A DNA stretch of 64,000 nt from Chloracidobacterium validum (GCF_018304825.1 NZ_CP072648.1:1657501-1721500); one strand, 5' to 3'. Counted from the first letter of the stretch, positions 1-8,768 are shown. The notes: generated from the sequence alone by a model not told the origin. Program-made: numbers and translations.

Positions 1-757
1 CATGCGGCTTGCCCCCGGTATCGGGCACGAAAATCACGTCTGGATTCATTTCAATGACCGTTTCAAGCGAAATTTTGCCCCACGCTTGAACACCTGCCTC
101 ACGGGCAGCGTTGCGCGCTCCCGCAGTCTGCAACAGCTCGTCCGTGTAGGTGCCAATGCCGGCCGTGTAACCGTAGCCACTCCCGACATAGAGCGCCCGG
201 GGCAAAGGCGCGCCGGCAACCAGCCGTCGGATGGTGGCAAGCTGGCGGTTCATTTCCGCCACGAGCGACACCGCCCGCGCCGGTTCGCCGACCGCCTGAC
301 CGATGGTGCGGATATTTTCCTGGATTTCAGCAATCGTATAGCCCCGGCCGATGGCAACAACCCGCGCCCCGCCAAGTTCGAGCAGCGCTCTGGCTTCGGC
401 CGTGCAACTGCTGCCAACCAGTACCAAATCCGGTTCAAGGGCCAGGATTTGTTCAACGCGCAGCGGTGATGACGCCACCCGTCCCGGAACCTGCGCCGTG
501 CGCTCCAGGATGTTGCACAATCCCGGATTGTCGGCATCCTGACTCAGTGCGGCAATCCGCTCCGGCGCGACCAAATCCATGAGTATTTCGTTGATGTTGT
601 ACTCGGTCGAAACGATTCGGGATGCGCTAACTGGCGGCTTCCGCGGCGCTCCGGCCACGAGGCGACTCGGTTGCCGGTCAAACCCGTAGGCCCCGAGCAG
701 CGCGGAGGTCATCAGCGCCAGCGGCAAGAGCCACAAGCTAGAAGCCCACTTCCTCAT
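1..757 (-). CDS. btuF: Periplasmic cobalamin-binding protein (BtuF-like), 3' end cut by window edge
   Basis: The frame is open from an ATG at 757 to the window edge (about 252 codons), so the C-terminus is missing. It opens with a basic, hydrophobic signal or anchor (MRKW, then WLLPLALMTSALLGAY). A class III binding-protein fold follows: RIVSTEYNINEILMDL, then LRVEQILALEPDLVLVG, and finally SLETVIEMNPDVIFVP. These are the usual landmarks of BtuF/FecB proteins, which carry B12 or siderophores from the outer-membrane receptor to an ABC permease. Its start overlaps the stop of the 2Fe-2S gene upstream, so it is the last visible gene of the riboswitch-controlled B12 operon. That context is why I prefer cobalamin over iron as ligand. 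Confidence 0.82.
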   Translation of the reverse strand, partial: MRKWASSLWLLPLALMTSALLGAYGFDRQPSRLVAGAPRKPPVSASRIVSTEYNINEILMDLVAPERIAALSQDADNPGLCNILERTAQVPGRVASSPLRVEQILALEPDLVLVGSSCTAEARALLELGGARVVAIGRGYTIAEIQENIRTIGQAVGEPARAVSLVAEMNRQLATIRRLVAGAPLPRALYVGSGYGYTAGIGTYTDELLQTAGARNAAREAGVQAWGKISLETVIEMNPDVIFVPDTGGKPH

Positions 758-1215
758 GATTTGGCCTCGGTGCGTTTTTCAGCGCGCCATTCCCCAGGCG
801 ACGCCGAATCGAACACATGCCGGTTGAAATGGCGCGCGGCCAGTGCGCCACCGGGCGGCACATAACGACCGGCATCGAGCATGGCTTCCAAGTAATCAAA
901 GACGGTTGACACTGCGTCAGCGTCGTTGATGGAGTGCAACCAGATGGTTTCGCCGCCAAACAAAATGAGAATGACGTTGGCCAGCGGGCAGGGGCCGAGG
1001 CAGCCGGTCACCGTGAGGTGAATCCGCAGCCGCAGCCCCCGTTCCTTCCACTGGCGCTTGTATTCATCTAGTGGAACGGCCGGAAATCCACGCTCCGTCT
1101 GCCCACAGCAACAACCCTGGCAAACGAACAACTGTCCTTCGATAACGCGCAACTCTCTGACGACACCATCGGCGCGCGTGACATCGAGGAAGCGGTTGGG
1201 TTGCGTGGACGCCAT
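754..1215 (-). CDS. Thioredoxin-like [2Fe-2S] protein of the B12 operon (CbiW-like)
   Basis: 153 aa from the ATG at 1215; an earlier in-frame start would run into the receptor gene upstream. Cysteines lie at about residues 32, 35, 36, 37, 72 and 76 (FVCQGCCCG, then GCLGPCPLAN). A first cysteine followed later by C-x3-C is the cluster-binding pattern of thioredoxin-like 2Fe-2S ferredoxins, including the small ones found beside cobalt-chelation and cobalamin genes. The rest is predicted alpha/beta with no transmembrane segment, so it should be cytoplasmic. It sits 17 bases after the TonB receptor and overlaps the binding-protein start by 4 bases. A role as electron donor for reducing imported corrinoid is inference from that position. 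Confidence 0.7.
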   Translation of the reverse strand: MASTQPNRFLDVTRADGVVRELRVIEGQLFVCQGCCCGQTERGFPAVPLDEYKRQWKERGLRLRIHLTVTGCLGPCPLANVILILFGGETIWLHSINDADAVSTVFDYLEAMLDAGRYVPPGGALAARHFNRHVFDSASPGEWRAEKRTEAKS

Positions 1216-1232
1216 GGCGGCTTTGCTTCCGG

Positions 1233-3695
1233 TCAGAACTGGAAAGCGACCCCGCCGGTGCCGACTACGCCCGGCGCAAGCCAACCGTTTCCGGTGAAGT
1301 AGCGGCGGTTGAACATGTTTTCGACCTTGCCGTACACCCGGAGCGAACGGTCATTGCCAACCGGAATCGTGTAGCCTCCCATCACATCCGCCTTGACAAA
1401 GCCGGGCACTTCAAAGGCCCGTGACCGGTTGACGGCAAACAGCGAGGCATAAGTTCCGCTGTAGGCAACCATGTCGAAATTGACATTGAAGCGTTTGCCG
1501 ATGGCTTGATTGGCGACGAGGGTAAAGGTGTGGGCGGCGACTCCGAAAATGCGGAAGAAGCCACGCACTGAAACGTCGCGGTCGGTTCCGGCGCTGGTGT
1601 GCGTGTATGACCCGTTGAGGGTGAGGGTCGCCGTCGGACGCGCGTTGAAACTCACCTCAACGCCGCGCGAAATCCCGCCGGAGCCGTTGATATAGCCCGA
1701 TGACCGACCGTATGGATCGGTTGCTGGATTCAACACGCCACTCGAATCAAAGGCCGTAATCTGAACGACACGGGTGTAAAACACCGTCAACCCGACTTGC
1801 AACCGGTCGCGGAAAAAGTACTGATCCACGCCCCCATCGAACGAGTTGTAGCGGTCTGGGGACAGAAACGGATCGCCGTAAGGGGTAAAGTTGACGAGTC
1901 CGGTGACCGGGTTGTTGAAAAAGCCACCGCCAAACCGCTCATAAAGCGCCGGCGCGCGATAGGCATTGCCAACGTGCGCCCGCACCTTGGTTTTACTGGT
2001 TGGGATCAGGTACGACGCCGAAATATCACCCGTGAAGGCGCGGGGCGGCGCTTTGAGCTGCACGTTGGCATAGGCATTGGTCGTGCCGGTCGCCAGAAAT
2101 GTGGGACGATTCAACCGGAACCCCTGTGTCCGCCCAGAAAGCGAAAGCTGCAAGCGGTCTTCGAGCAGGCGGAACTGCGCCTGAAAGTAACCGGCATGGG
2201 CGTTCTGGCTGATGTTGGTTTGCACATCCACCCGGCGGCGGGGATCGGGCAGCCGGTTGTCCTGCCGGTCGAAATAGGCTTCTCGCTCGAATTCGTAACC
2301 GGCCGTAAACGTCAACCACCGGGTTGGCTGTAAATTGACGCGCGCATCAACCGTGTCAATATCTCCGACGTAGTTGAGAACATTGCTCGTCACTGGCTGA
2401 AAGCCAAATCCACCCGGGCCATTTTGGAAGACGCGCGCCGTATGCACCCGCTGCCAGGCAACCCGGTAGCTAACTACCGGATTGATGATGTGGTTGAAGA
2501 TGACCGCGCCCATGGCAAAGTCTGAGGTGCGCCGATTGTCCGGGTCCTGCCGGTTTGGAATGACAGTCGTATCGCCCCAGACAATTTGGGAGGCCGGGAC
2601 ACCGCTCATCAGGCGGCGCACTTGGTCGGACGGCAAAAAGCGCGCCGGAATGACGCCGGTCGTGGGAAAATTCGCTGCCGGGATGCCGCTCGTCGTCGGG
2701 CCGATCTGGAGCGCCACGAAGTCATCGGAGGCATTCACCCGTCCGGTCAGCGAGATGTTCGGGGTGAAGTCATAGCGCAGCGTCCCCTGGACGCCGGTGC
2801 TGCGCGTCGGAGTCCAGCCGTTGACACCACGGGTGACGTTGAGGTGGGTCGTGGCAAAGCTGTAGGTAAAGCGGTCTTGCGCCAGTCCGCCTTGTAACTG
2901 GAAGCGTCCACGAAACAGCCCCAACCCGCCGCCTTCAAGTTGCAGCGAGCCGGTGGTCGGTCCGCCACCCGTGCTCGAAACGACATTTACTACGCCGCCA
3001 ACCGCATTCGTCCCGTAGAGCGACGATCCCGACCCACGCAGGAACTCGACCCGCCCGAAGTCCACGAAGTTGAGGTTCGACATAAACGACGTGGCGTCGC
3101 CCTGGGTCGTCGAGGCATCCCGGAAGCGCAAGCCATCGTAGAGAATCGCCGTCGCATCCGGGCGCAGTCCGCGTGTCCGCAGTTGGGTAAACGCGCCAGG
3201 ACCGCCGTTGTTGAGCACCTGAATGCCAGGCGCCGTCCGCAGAATTTCGTGTAGCGCGTACTCATTCCGGTCGAGGATTTCCTGACGGTCAATCACCGTG
3301 ACGGCTTTCGAGACCTCATCCACGGTTTGGGGCGCTCCGGCAGCCGTGACGACAACCGTATCTGATACGCCGTCCACCCGCAGCGTGATGTCCGCCGGAT
3401 CGCCAACCGTCAGGCGGCGGGTCACGCGGGCAAAGCCAAGGGCTTCGACTTCGACGATGTAATCCCGCCCGGCCAAGCCTTCAAAGGCATAGCTGCCATC
3501 CGCGCCGCTCACGGCGCTGAGGCGAACACCAGCCTCGCGCGTCTGCAGAACCACACTGGCGTTGGAAACCGGATTGCCCTGCTCATCCAGCACGCGCCCG
3601 CGCAAGGCGCTTGACTGGGCCAGCACCGGGGACAGTCCGGCGTGGGCCAGCCACAAAAACAAGGTCAGGGCAGCAAGTCGCAGAAAGCTTGACAT
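1233..3695 (-). CDS. btuB: TonB-dependent outer-membrane receptor, probable cobalamin/corrinoid receptor
   Basis: 820 aa. A signal peptide (about 1-26, ending GLSPVLAQ) precedes a carboxypeptidase-regulatory-like domain (about 28-108; LRGRVLDEQGNPVSNASV). The plug follows at about 115-245 (EILRTAPGIQVLNNGGPG, FLRGSGSSLYGTNAVGGVVN), then a long beta-barrel ending in GGVAFQF with the terminal Phe typical of outer-membrane proteins. The carboxypeptidase-like N-terminal domain is common in Acidobacteria and Bacteroidetes receptors. A GGAGAG ribosome site lies just upstream of the ATG. It is third in the riboswitch-led operon, so corrinoid is the expected cargo; without that context only a generic TonB receptor could be called. 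Confidence 0.87.
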   Translation of the reverse strand: MSSFLRLAALTLFLWLAHAGLSPVLAQSSALRGRVLDEQGNPVSNASVVLQTREAGVRLSAVSGADGSYAFEGLAGRDYIVEVEALGFARVTRRLTVGDPADITLRVDGVSDTVVVTAAGAPQTVDEVSKAVTVIDRQEILDRNEYALHEILRTAPGIQVLNNGGPGAFTQLRTRGLRPDATAILYDGLRFRDASTTQGDATSFMSNLNFVDFGRVEFLRGSGSSLYGTNAVGGVVNVVSSTGGGPTTGSLQLEGGGLGLFRGRFQLQGGLAQDRFTYSFATTHLNVTRGVNGWTPTRSTGVQGTLRYDFTPNISLTGRVNASDDFVALQIGPTTSGIPAANFPTTGVIPARFLPSDQVRRLMSGVPASQIVWGDTTVIPNRQDPDNRRTSDFAMGAVIFNHIINPVVSYRVAWQRVHTARVFQNGPGGFGFQPVTSNVLNYVGDIDTVDARVNLQPTRWLTFTAGYEFEREAYFDRQDNRLPDPRRRVDVQTNISQNAHAGYFQAQFRLLEDRLQLSLSGRTQGFRLNRPTFLATGTTNAYANVQLKAPPRAFTGDISASYLIPTSKTKVRAHVGNAYRAPALYERFGGGFFNNPVTGLVNFTPYGDPFLSPDRYNSFDGGVDQYFFRDRLQVGLTVFYTRVVQITAFDSSGVLNPATDPYGRSSGYINGSGGISRGVEVSFNARPTATLTLNGSYTHTSAGTDRDVSVRGFFRIFGVAAHTFTLVANQAIGKRFNVNFDMVAYSGTYASLFAVNRSRAFEVPGFVKADVMGGYTIPVGNDRSLRVYGKVENMFNRRYFTGNGWLAPGVVGTGGVAFQF

Positions 3696-3738
3696 ACATA
3701 ACTCTCCTATAAGGCATCAGAACGGAATCAGAATTTTC

Positions 3739-4836
3739 CTATCTAGTCAACTCGCGCTGCCGTACCGTTTCAAGCCACCGCACCAGCAACCCAATCAAGT
3801 GGGCGTTGGCCGTGTCATCCCGGACGGCTAGGCGAAGAAACTGATCATCCAGCCCTACGAATTCCGCGCAGCGCCGAATGAGGACGCGGTGGGGTTCGAG
3901 CCAGCGGGCAAGGTCCGCGCCGGTGCCGGAGGGCAATCGCACGAGGAGAAAGTTGGCAGCGCTCGGAAAGACCGTGCAGCCAAGTTCTTCAAGCGCGCGC
4001 GCAAACGTTCGCTTGGCACATTCATTTCGGATGCGTGTCTGGCTGGCAAAGGCTTCATCGGTGAGCGCCGACCGCGCGGCTTCGAGCGCTGGCGTGCCGA
4101 CGGGCCAGGCAGCCGTCTGGCGACGGAGTTCATGGGCGAGTGGTGGGTAGGCAATGGCAAAACCGACGCGCAGCCCTGGCATGGTGTAGAACTTTGTCGG
4201 CGAGCGCAGGACGACGACGTTTGGGATGTGTGCCGCCTGGCGAGCCAGCGACTCCTGCGGCGAGTAATCGGAAAACGCTTCGTCAAGGACGACCCGCACA
4301 CTGTGCTGGGCAACGGTACGAACAAAGGGCAGCAAATGCTTGAGTGGGTAGCTGGCTCCGGTTGGGTTGTGTGGGTTGTTGAGCAGGATGGTGTCCACCC
4401 GCGATGCGCGGATGAACATGGCCAAGTCGGTCCAATCCGGTTGGAAGCCGGTCTCGGCGCGCAGTGGTTTGGTGACCAAGCAAGCATTGACCGCCACGAG
4501 GGCGCGGCGGTACTCGGCAAACGAGGGTTCGAGCAGGAGGACCCGCCGCGGTCGCCAAACCCGCAGCGTGTCAAAGAGCAGGCCGGCCGTCCCGTTGCCG
4601 ACCACCACGCTTACCGGGTCGAGCTGATGCCGCTCGGCAAAGGTGGCCCGCAGCGCCGTATCGTCTGGGTAATGCGTCCAATCAGCTCGCGCCACTGCCG
4701 CCTTGACCGACGCCGGTGGTCCCCACGGGTTGAGATTGGCGCTGAAATCAAGGATGTCGGAAGGTGTCACGCCCCAGCGGCGGGCGGCCTCAGCCACCCG
4801 CCCGCCATGGATGCCTAACCACGGAGAAGGATTCAT
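3739..4836 (-). CDS. cobD: Threonine-phosphate decarboxylase-like PLP aminotransferase (CobD/CobC)
   Basis: 365 aa, fold-type I PLP enzyme. Start ATG at 4836 (MNPSPWLGIHGGRV), overlapping the cbiB stop as ATGA. Motifs: DFSANLNPWGPP near the N-terminus, typical of CobC/CobD; NNPHNPTGASYP around the PLP-phosphate region; VVLDEAFSDYSP with the cofactor-pyridine Asp; and LRSPTKFYTMPGLRVG containing the Schiff-base Lys. The family makes (R)-1-amino-2-propanol phosphate from L-threonine phosphate for the nucleotide loop of cobalamin, the substrate of the CbiB step encoded just upstream. Histidinol-phosphate aminotransferase is the alternative by fold, but the N-terminal motif and cbiB linkage favour CobD. 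Confidence 0.88.
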   Translation of the reverse strand: MNPSPWLGIHGGRVAEAARRWGVTPSDILDFSANLNPWGPPASVKAAVARADWTHYPDDTALRATFAERHQLDPVSVVVGNGTAGLLFDTLRVWRPRRVLLLEPSFAEYRRALVAVNACLVTKPLRAETGFQPDWTDLAMFIRASRVDTILLNNPHNPTGASYPLKHLLPFVRTVAQHSVRVVLDEAFSDYSPQESLARQAAHIPNVVVLRSPTKFYTMPGLRVGFAIAYPPLAHELRRQTAAWPVGTPALEAARSALTDEAFASQTRIRNECAKRTFARALEELGCTVFPSAANFLLVRLPSGTGADLARWLEPHRVLIRRCAEFVGLDDQFLRLAVRDDTANAHLIGLLVRWLETVRQRELTR

Positions 4837-5786
4837 CGCTGCCCCCATAAACAGATGACCAACCCGATGACCAAGCCGAGCCATGACACCCGTGAAACGA
4901 GCCGCAGCGCGGCTTGTACGGCGGTCAGGTCCAGTGCCCGCCGTCGGTCGCCAATCAGAGGCGACCAGTGGGGAACACCGTCGTATGTGTTGCGTCCGCC
5001 GAGCTGAACCCCAAGCGCTCCGGCCATGGCGGCTTCTGGATGCCCGGCATTGGGGCTGGCATGGTGGTGGGCATCCCGCCGCCAGATGCGCCATGCTTCG
5101 CGCCAGTCCTGTCCGCCAAGCCAGGCCGCCGCAACCAGGAGTAGCGCCGTCAAGCGCGCCGGGAAGAAGTTGGCGACATCATCGAGCCGCGCGGCGAACT
5201 TTCCGAACCAGAAGTTGTGGTCATCGGTGTGGCCAATCCGTGAATCAAGTGTATTGATGGCTTTGTAGGCGAGCGCCGCCGGGACGCCGCCAACCGCCAG
5301 GTAAAACAACGGCGCAATGATGCCATCCGACGCGCTTTCGGCGAGGGTTTCGACCGTGGCGCGACAGAGTTCAGGTTCATCCAGGTGGTGCGTGTCGCGT
5401 CCGACGATCCGGGCAACGCGCTGGCGCGCGCCGGGAAGGTCATGATAGGCGAGCCGTTCTACGACGGCCGTGGCCTCATCCAGAAGGTCTTTGGTTGCCA
5501 GGGTTGTGGCGCCGAGATAAACCAGCGCCACGGCGCCAAGCGTCGGGTGGGCTTGGGCCAGGGTGTGGAGCGCCAGCCAACTGCCGCCGCAAAAGAGTCC
5601 GACGGTCAGCAGGGTCAGCCCGGCACCGGCGGTAAAGGCAAGCGCCGGGGGTGCGTCCAACGGTCGCAGCCACTGCTCGCCCAACGTGATAACCGTTCCC
5701 ATCCAGCGCACGGGATGGGGCAGCCACGGCGGGTCGCCCACCAGTCGGTCGAGGGCATAAGCAGCGAGGAGCAGCACCGGCGACAT
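4833..5786 (-). CDS. cbiB: Adenosylcobinamide-phosphate synthase CbiB
   Basis: 317 aa integral membrane protein; start ATG at 5786 (MSPVLLLAAYALD). The signature DRLVGDPPWLPHPVRWMG opens the protein. ETLAESASDGIIAPLFYLAVGG, then YKAINTLDSRIGH, are strong CbiB/CobD-type motifs, and ASPNAGHPEAAMAGALGVQLGG lies near the C-terminus. The enzyme joins aminopropanol phosphate to the corrin ring at the inner membrane. It is the first gene after the cobalamin riboswitch and overlaps the decarboxylase gene. No early corrin-ring genes are visible in the window, so its role here is probably salvage of imported cobinamide or cobyric acid. Confidence 0.93.
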   Translation of the reverse strand: MSPVLLLAAYALDRLVGDPPWLPHPVRWMGTVITLGEQWLRPLDAPPALAFTAGAGLTLLTVGLFCGGSWLALHTLAQAHPTLGAVALVYLGATTLATKDLLDEATAVVERLAYHDLPGARQRVARIVGRDTHHLDEPELCRATVETLAESASDGIIAPLFYLAVGGVPAALAYKAINTLDSRIGHTDDHNFWFGKFAARLDDVANFFPARLTALLLVAAAWLGGQDWREAWRIWRRDAHHHASPNAGHPEAAMAGALGVQLGGRNTYDGVPHWSPLIGDRRRALDLTAVQAALRLVSRVSWLGLVIGLVICLWGQR

Positions 5787-5832
5787 AACGCGGCTTCCGC
5801 CACGGCAGGCATCCTTGACCACCGCAGCATCA

Positions 5833-5857
5833 CATACGTCTGGGGCGCAGACGTATG
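5833..5857 (-). promoter_or_regulatory. Perfect 9-bp hairpin in the B12 leader, possible expression platform
   Basis: CATACGTCT at 5833-5841 pairs perfectly with AGACGTATG at 5849-5857 around a 7-base loop. It lies between the riboswitch aptamer and the cbiB start, about 45 bases from the start codon. No U-tract follows on the minus strand, so a simple intrinsic terminator is unlikely. It could be part of the switching element that controls translation or transcript elongation; this is inference. Confidence 0.4.
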
Positions 5858-5970
5858 ACCATGGCCACGCGCACCGGAAAGCAAACAGGGGGAAGCGCCT
5901 ACGCCACAAGGCACAGGACAGGCTGTCGGCCGCGCCGCTTCCTCCGCGAGAAGCTTCCGGGCGCGCAGTT

Positions 5971-6152
5971 TTGGGCAGGTCTCCTGACTTCGCCGTTTTA
6001 CGCCAAGCCTTCCCACGCTCTGACGAGCGCAGTGGCGGTTGTTTGAAGGGCGTAAACCTACAGTGGCGTCACAGTGGCGGGACCGTGCGGGATTTGCACC
6101 CGCTTCCCTATTCTCCCAGCGTGCCGATCAACAGCAGTGGGCACCCAAAACC
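5971..6152 (-). ncRNA. Cobalamin (B12) riboswitch aptamer
   Basis: Read on the minus strand, the element begins near 6150 with GGGTGCC. It contains the conserved B12 core GTGCAAATCCCGCACGGTCC, continues with CGCCACTGTGACGCCACTG, and ends with the B12 box AGTCAGGAGACCTGCC (about 5973-5990). These blocks in this order and spacing are diagnostic of the adenosylcobalamin riboswitch. About 185 bases of leader, including a perfect hairpin, separate it from cbiB, so it should repress the five-gene uptake and salvage operon when B12 is plentiful. Confidence 0.95.
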
Positions 6153-6303
6153 AAAGAACGTATTGCTGATTACTAACCTACTGCCGAATCTGGGCAGGGC
6201 CAAGTGGTTTTTCTGTTCTAATGGCCTCCGCGAGGATGATTGTGCGCTTGAAGCCATCCGCTGGCCGCTCAATCACCAGAACCTTGACCTTTCAGACGCG
6301 CTC

Positions 6304-7374
6304 TCAAAGCCCGGTCAACCGATCGGCAATGTATTCTTCGGCATAGTCTTCAGCCGACTCAGGCACAGCCGATGTGCCAAGCGGCGGGGCCGACACAGAT
6401 GGTCCATGGCTATGACCATTGGTGAAACGCTGCCCGGTGGCGGCTACCGCATAGGTTGGGCGGGCCTGCACGGCTGGCGGTGGCAAAAGTGCCGGCGTTT
6501 CTATGACCAAATCTGCCTTGCCACGGTGCTTGAGCGCTTCGATGAGGAAGTTCTCAAACATTCGGCGTCCATCGCGGCTTTCGTTGCGGTGCTCCCATGG
6601 GCTGGGAAGTTTGCGCCAGTCCTCGAACGACTTCTCTAAATGAAACTGCACGCCATAGAGCAGTTGCCCGTCGCTACGCTTGACCATGATCTGGTTTCGG
6701 GTCAGCTCGCTCTTGGCCAGAAGCGAAAAGCCAAGTGGCACGCGCTCCAGCATCAGGCCGTGGTTTTGCCAGACCCGCAGGGTGTTTTTTGGCAACCGCC
6801 GTCCGCGTTCGGTCAGGATGCCGGCAAAGAGTGGGTCCTGCGGACGCAGCACGTTGATCAGATAGTATTGATACTCGCGCATCCGTTCGGTGCGCTTTTC
6901 CCAGGGGTTCAGTCCATCGAGCGTCACAACCCGCGCGCCAAACGCCTGTCCCATGATCTGGTGACCACCACAAATGCCCAAAACCGGAAGCGTCGTTCGT
7001 TGAAGGAAAGACTCCAGCTTCGCAATCAGGCTTGGATGGTAGAGGTCGAAGTCGCGCAGTGTGCCGCTGATAATGACGGCGTCGGGATCGAAATCGGCAA
7101 CCTTGGCGTCGGTGAGTTCATTCAGGCGCGCAACCAACCAGTGAGGCTTGACGATCAGGTTGTTGATGTTCTGGGTGATGTTGCCCATGGCGAAGCCGGC
7201 TATCTTGCGCTCTTCGGCAACCCAGGCCTCGGCATCGAAGTTGGCCTCATGCTTGGCTTTATCGCTCAGATCAGATGTACAGGCGATGAGGTTGTCCACG
7301 ATGAGCACACGCATGTACTCGATGCGCTGCAAGATAGGCTCAAACTCACAGTAGTCTTTCCACTGTCGCGCCAT
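6304..7374 (-). CDS. Class I glutamine amidotransferase domain protein (GMP synthase-like)
   Basis: 356 aa from the ATG at 7374, chosen because AGGAGAGG sits about 10 bases upstream. The central domain is a class I GATase: nucleophile elbow LGICGGHQIMG, and FHLEKSFEDW providing the His and Glu of the triad. DAVIISGTLRDFDLYHPSL precedes the elbow. The protein therefore probably hydrolyses glutamine or is a related isopeptidase. It has no fused synthetase domain. The C-terminal 80 residues are low-complexity, Pro/Ala/Gly-rich and end in an acidic stretch. The gene stands alone upstream of the B12 leader; its acceptor substrate cannot be told from sequence. Confidence 0.72.
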   Translation of the reverse strand: MARQWKDYCEFEPILQRIEYMRVLIVDNLIACTSDLSDKAKHEANFDAEAWVAEERKIAGFAMGNITQNINNLIVKPHWLVARLNELTDAKVADFDPDAVIISGTLRDFDLYHPSLIAKLESFLQRTTLPVLGICGGHQIMGQAFGARVVTLDGLNPWEKRTERMREYQYYLINVLRPQDPLFAGILTERGRRLPKNTLRVWQNHGLMLERVPLGFSLLAKSELTRNQIMVKRSDGQLLYGVQFHLEKSFEDWRKLPSPWEHRNESRDGRRMFENFLIEALKHRGKADLVIETPALLPPPAVQARPTYAVAATGQRFTNGHSHGPSVSAPPLGTSAVPESAEDYAEEYIADRLTGL

Positions 7375-7605
7375 AGGTTTTCGCACCTCTCCTGCTGTGG
7401 GGACGCCGTTGGAAAACAATGTAACAAACTTCAAACTAGATTCTTACACGCTAGTCAATCCGTGGCGGATTTGTCAAAACGCGGCGCGCCCGACATCCAC
7501 CCCGCGGTCGGGATTGCGCCATTCCACCATCACGATTACTCTACTTCGTCACAGCCCCATTCCAAACACTCCCAAAACCTGAACTCACGTTCGAGATAAC
7601 TTACC

Positions 7606-8310
7606 ATGTCTGCGCCTGCTCCTGTACCCACGACGCCTCCGGTGACGGCCGAAGCGCTACTGCGTGACGCCCGCGCCCGCCGCGCAACCTTCCCGGATGA
7701 GCACTTTCACGGGTTCACGGCAACCGTGACCTTCCACGAAGGCAACCAAACCTTCTCCGGCCAACTGGTCTTGAAAAACGTCCGTGACCTTGCGCTTGAC
7801 CTTCCCGGCGTAAGTCTTGAGAGTCAATCGTGGCTCAAAGATGTCTTGGCAATGAACATCGCCCACCGGCTGGAACGAACCGGCGGCATGCCGGTGCCGA
7901 CCAACTATCCGGTGTCCATTGCCGAAGCTGAGGAAAACCCCCTGGGCGTCAAGATTGTTTTTGAAGGCGACCCACTCGGCTCGAGCTATCGCATCCGGGA
8001 TGGCGTCATCACCGAAGTGAATCGGCAGATGCACGGCTCGCGGTTCACGATCACGACGCTCGAAGTGGTCACCGGTGACGACGGACGCCTGATGCCCAAG
8101 CACTATGTCGTGACCTACTTCGACCCGGAAACCGGCCGGTTGACGGGCGTGGCGCAGTACACCGAGTTGTACGAAAAAGTCGGCGCGATGTACCTTCCCA
8201 GTTACATTCGTGTCATCGAAACCAAGCCCGGCGAGGCCAGCCTGGGCAGCTCACTGGTGCGGGTCGTTGAACTCACAGACCTTGCGCTCCTTGCGGCGGA
8301 AACCCCATGA
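7606..8310 (+). CDS. DUF3386-like protein of unknown function
   Basis: 234 aa, soluble, no signal peptide. It begins with a Pro/Ala-rich segment, then TAEALLRDARARRATFPD and FHGFTATVTFHEGNQTFSGQ, followed by alternating beta-strand-like stretches to the end (YLPSYIRVIETKPGE). This arrangement resembles the DUF3386 family known mainly from cyanobacteria and plastids; I recall the family from its FPGF-like start and could not confirm it. Its stop overlaps the start of the GatB/YqeY gene as ATGA, so the two are translationally coupled. No catalytic motif is apparent. Confidence 0.6.
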   Translation: MSAPAPVPTTPPVTAEALLRDARARRATFPDEHFHGFTATVTFHEGNQTFSGQLVLKNVRDLALDLPGVSLESQSWLKDVLAMNIAHRLERTGGMPVPTNYPVSIAEAEENPLGVKIVFEGDPLGSSYRIRDGVITEVNRQMHGSRFTITTLEVVTGDDGRLMPKHYVVTYFDPETGRLTGVAQYTELYEKVGAMYLPSYIRVIETKPGEASLGSSLVRVVELTDLALLAAETP

Positions 8311-8768
8311 CGATTCGTGAACGCCTCCTTGCCGACCTCACAACGGCACTCAAAACCAAGGACACCGCCCGCCTTGAAGCCCTGCGGATGGTCAAGGCGG
8401 CCATTCAAAAGCAAGAAATCGAAGTCCAGCACCAGCTTGACGACGCAGAAACCACGGCGCTGCTTTCGACACTCATCAAACAGCGCCGTGAGGCGACCGA
8501 TGCCTTTGTCAAGGGCGGACGCGAGGACTTGGCAGCCAAGGAACGCGCCGAAGCCGAACTACTGGAGAGCTACTTGCCGCCCCCCATCGGCGTGGCGGAG
8601 CTTGACGCGCTGGTGACATCCGCCATTGCCGAAACCGGCGCCGGCTCACCCAAAGACATCGGACTGGTCATGAAAGCCGTCATGGCCAAGCTTGCCGGAC
8701 AGCGGGTGGACGGCAAAGCCGTCAACGAACTGGTCCGCGCCAAACTTTCCAACCAGCCTTCCAGGTGA
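8307..8768 (+). CDS. GatB/YqeY domain protein
   Basis: 153 aa, the usual length for stand-alone YqeY. Hallmarks: MTIRERLLADLTTALKTKD and LEALRMVKAAIQKQEIE at the N-terminus; LLSTLIKQRREATDAFVKGGREDLA in the middle; ELLESYLPPPIGVAELDALV, then GLVMKAVMAKLAGQRVDGKAVNELV at the end. The C-terminal part is the tRNA-binding helical domain shared with the GatB subunit of the amidotransferase. The role of stand-alone YqeY is not settled; tRNA binding is likely. It overlaps the preceding gene and lies 22 bases before the DUF3006 gene. gatC is elsewhere in the window (56.6 kb). Confidence 0.92.
   Translation: MTIRERLLADLTTALKTKDTARLEALRMVKAAIQKQEIEVQHQLDDAETTALLSTLIKQRREATDAFVKGGREDLAAKERAEAELLESYLPPPIGVAELDALVTSAIAETGAGSPKDIGLVMKAVMAKLAGQRVDGKAVNELVRAKLSNQPSR

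Noticed and set aside
3889-4818. Open frame of 309 codons on the plus strand
   Set aside because: It is antisense to the CobD-like gene, has no ribosome site and carries no protein motif; high GC with few stops explains it.
5787-5909. N-terminal extension of CbiB by 41 residues
   Set aside because: The extension is low in homology-like content, overlaps the leader hairpin, and MSPVLLLAAYALD is the normal family start.
6640-7599. Open frame of 319 codons on the plus strand
   Set aside because: Antisense to the glutamine amidotransferase gene whose GGH and FHLE motifs are in the other strand.
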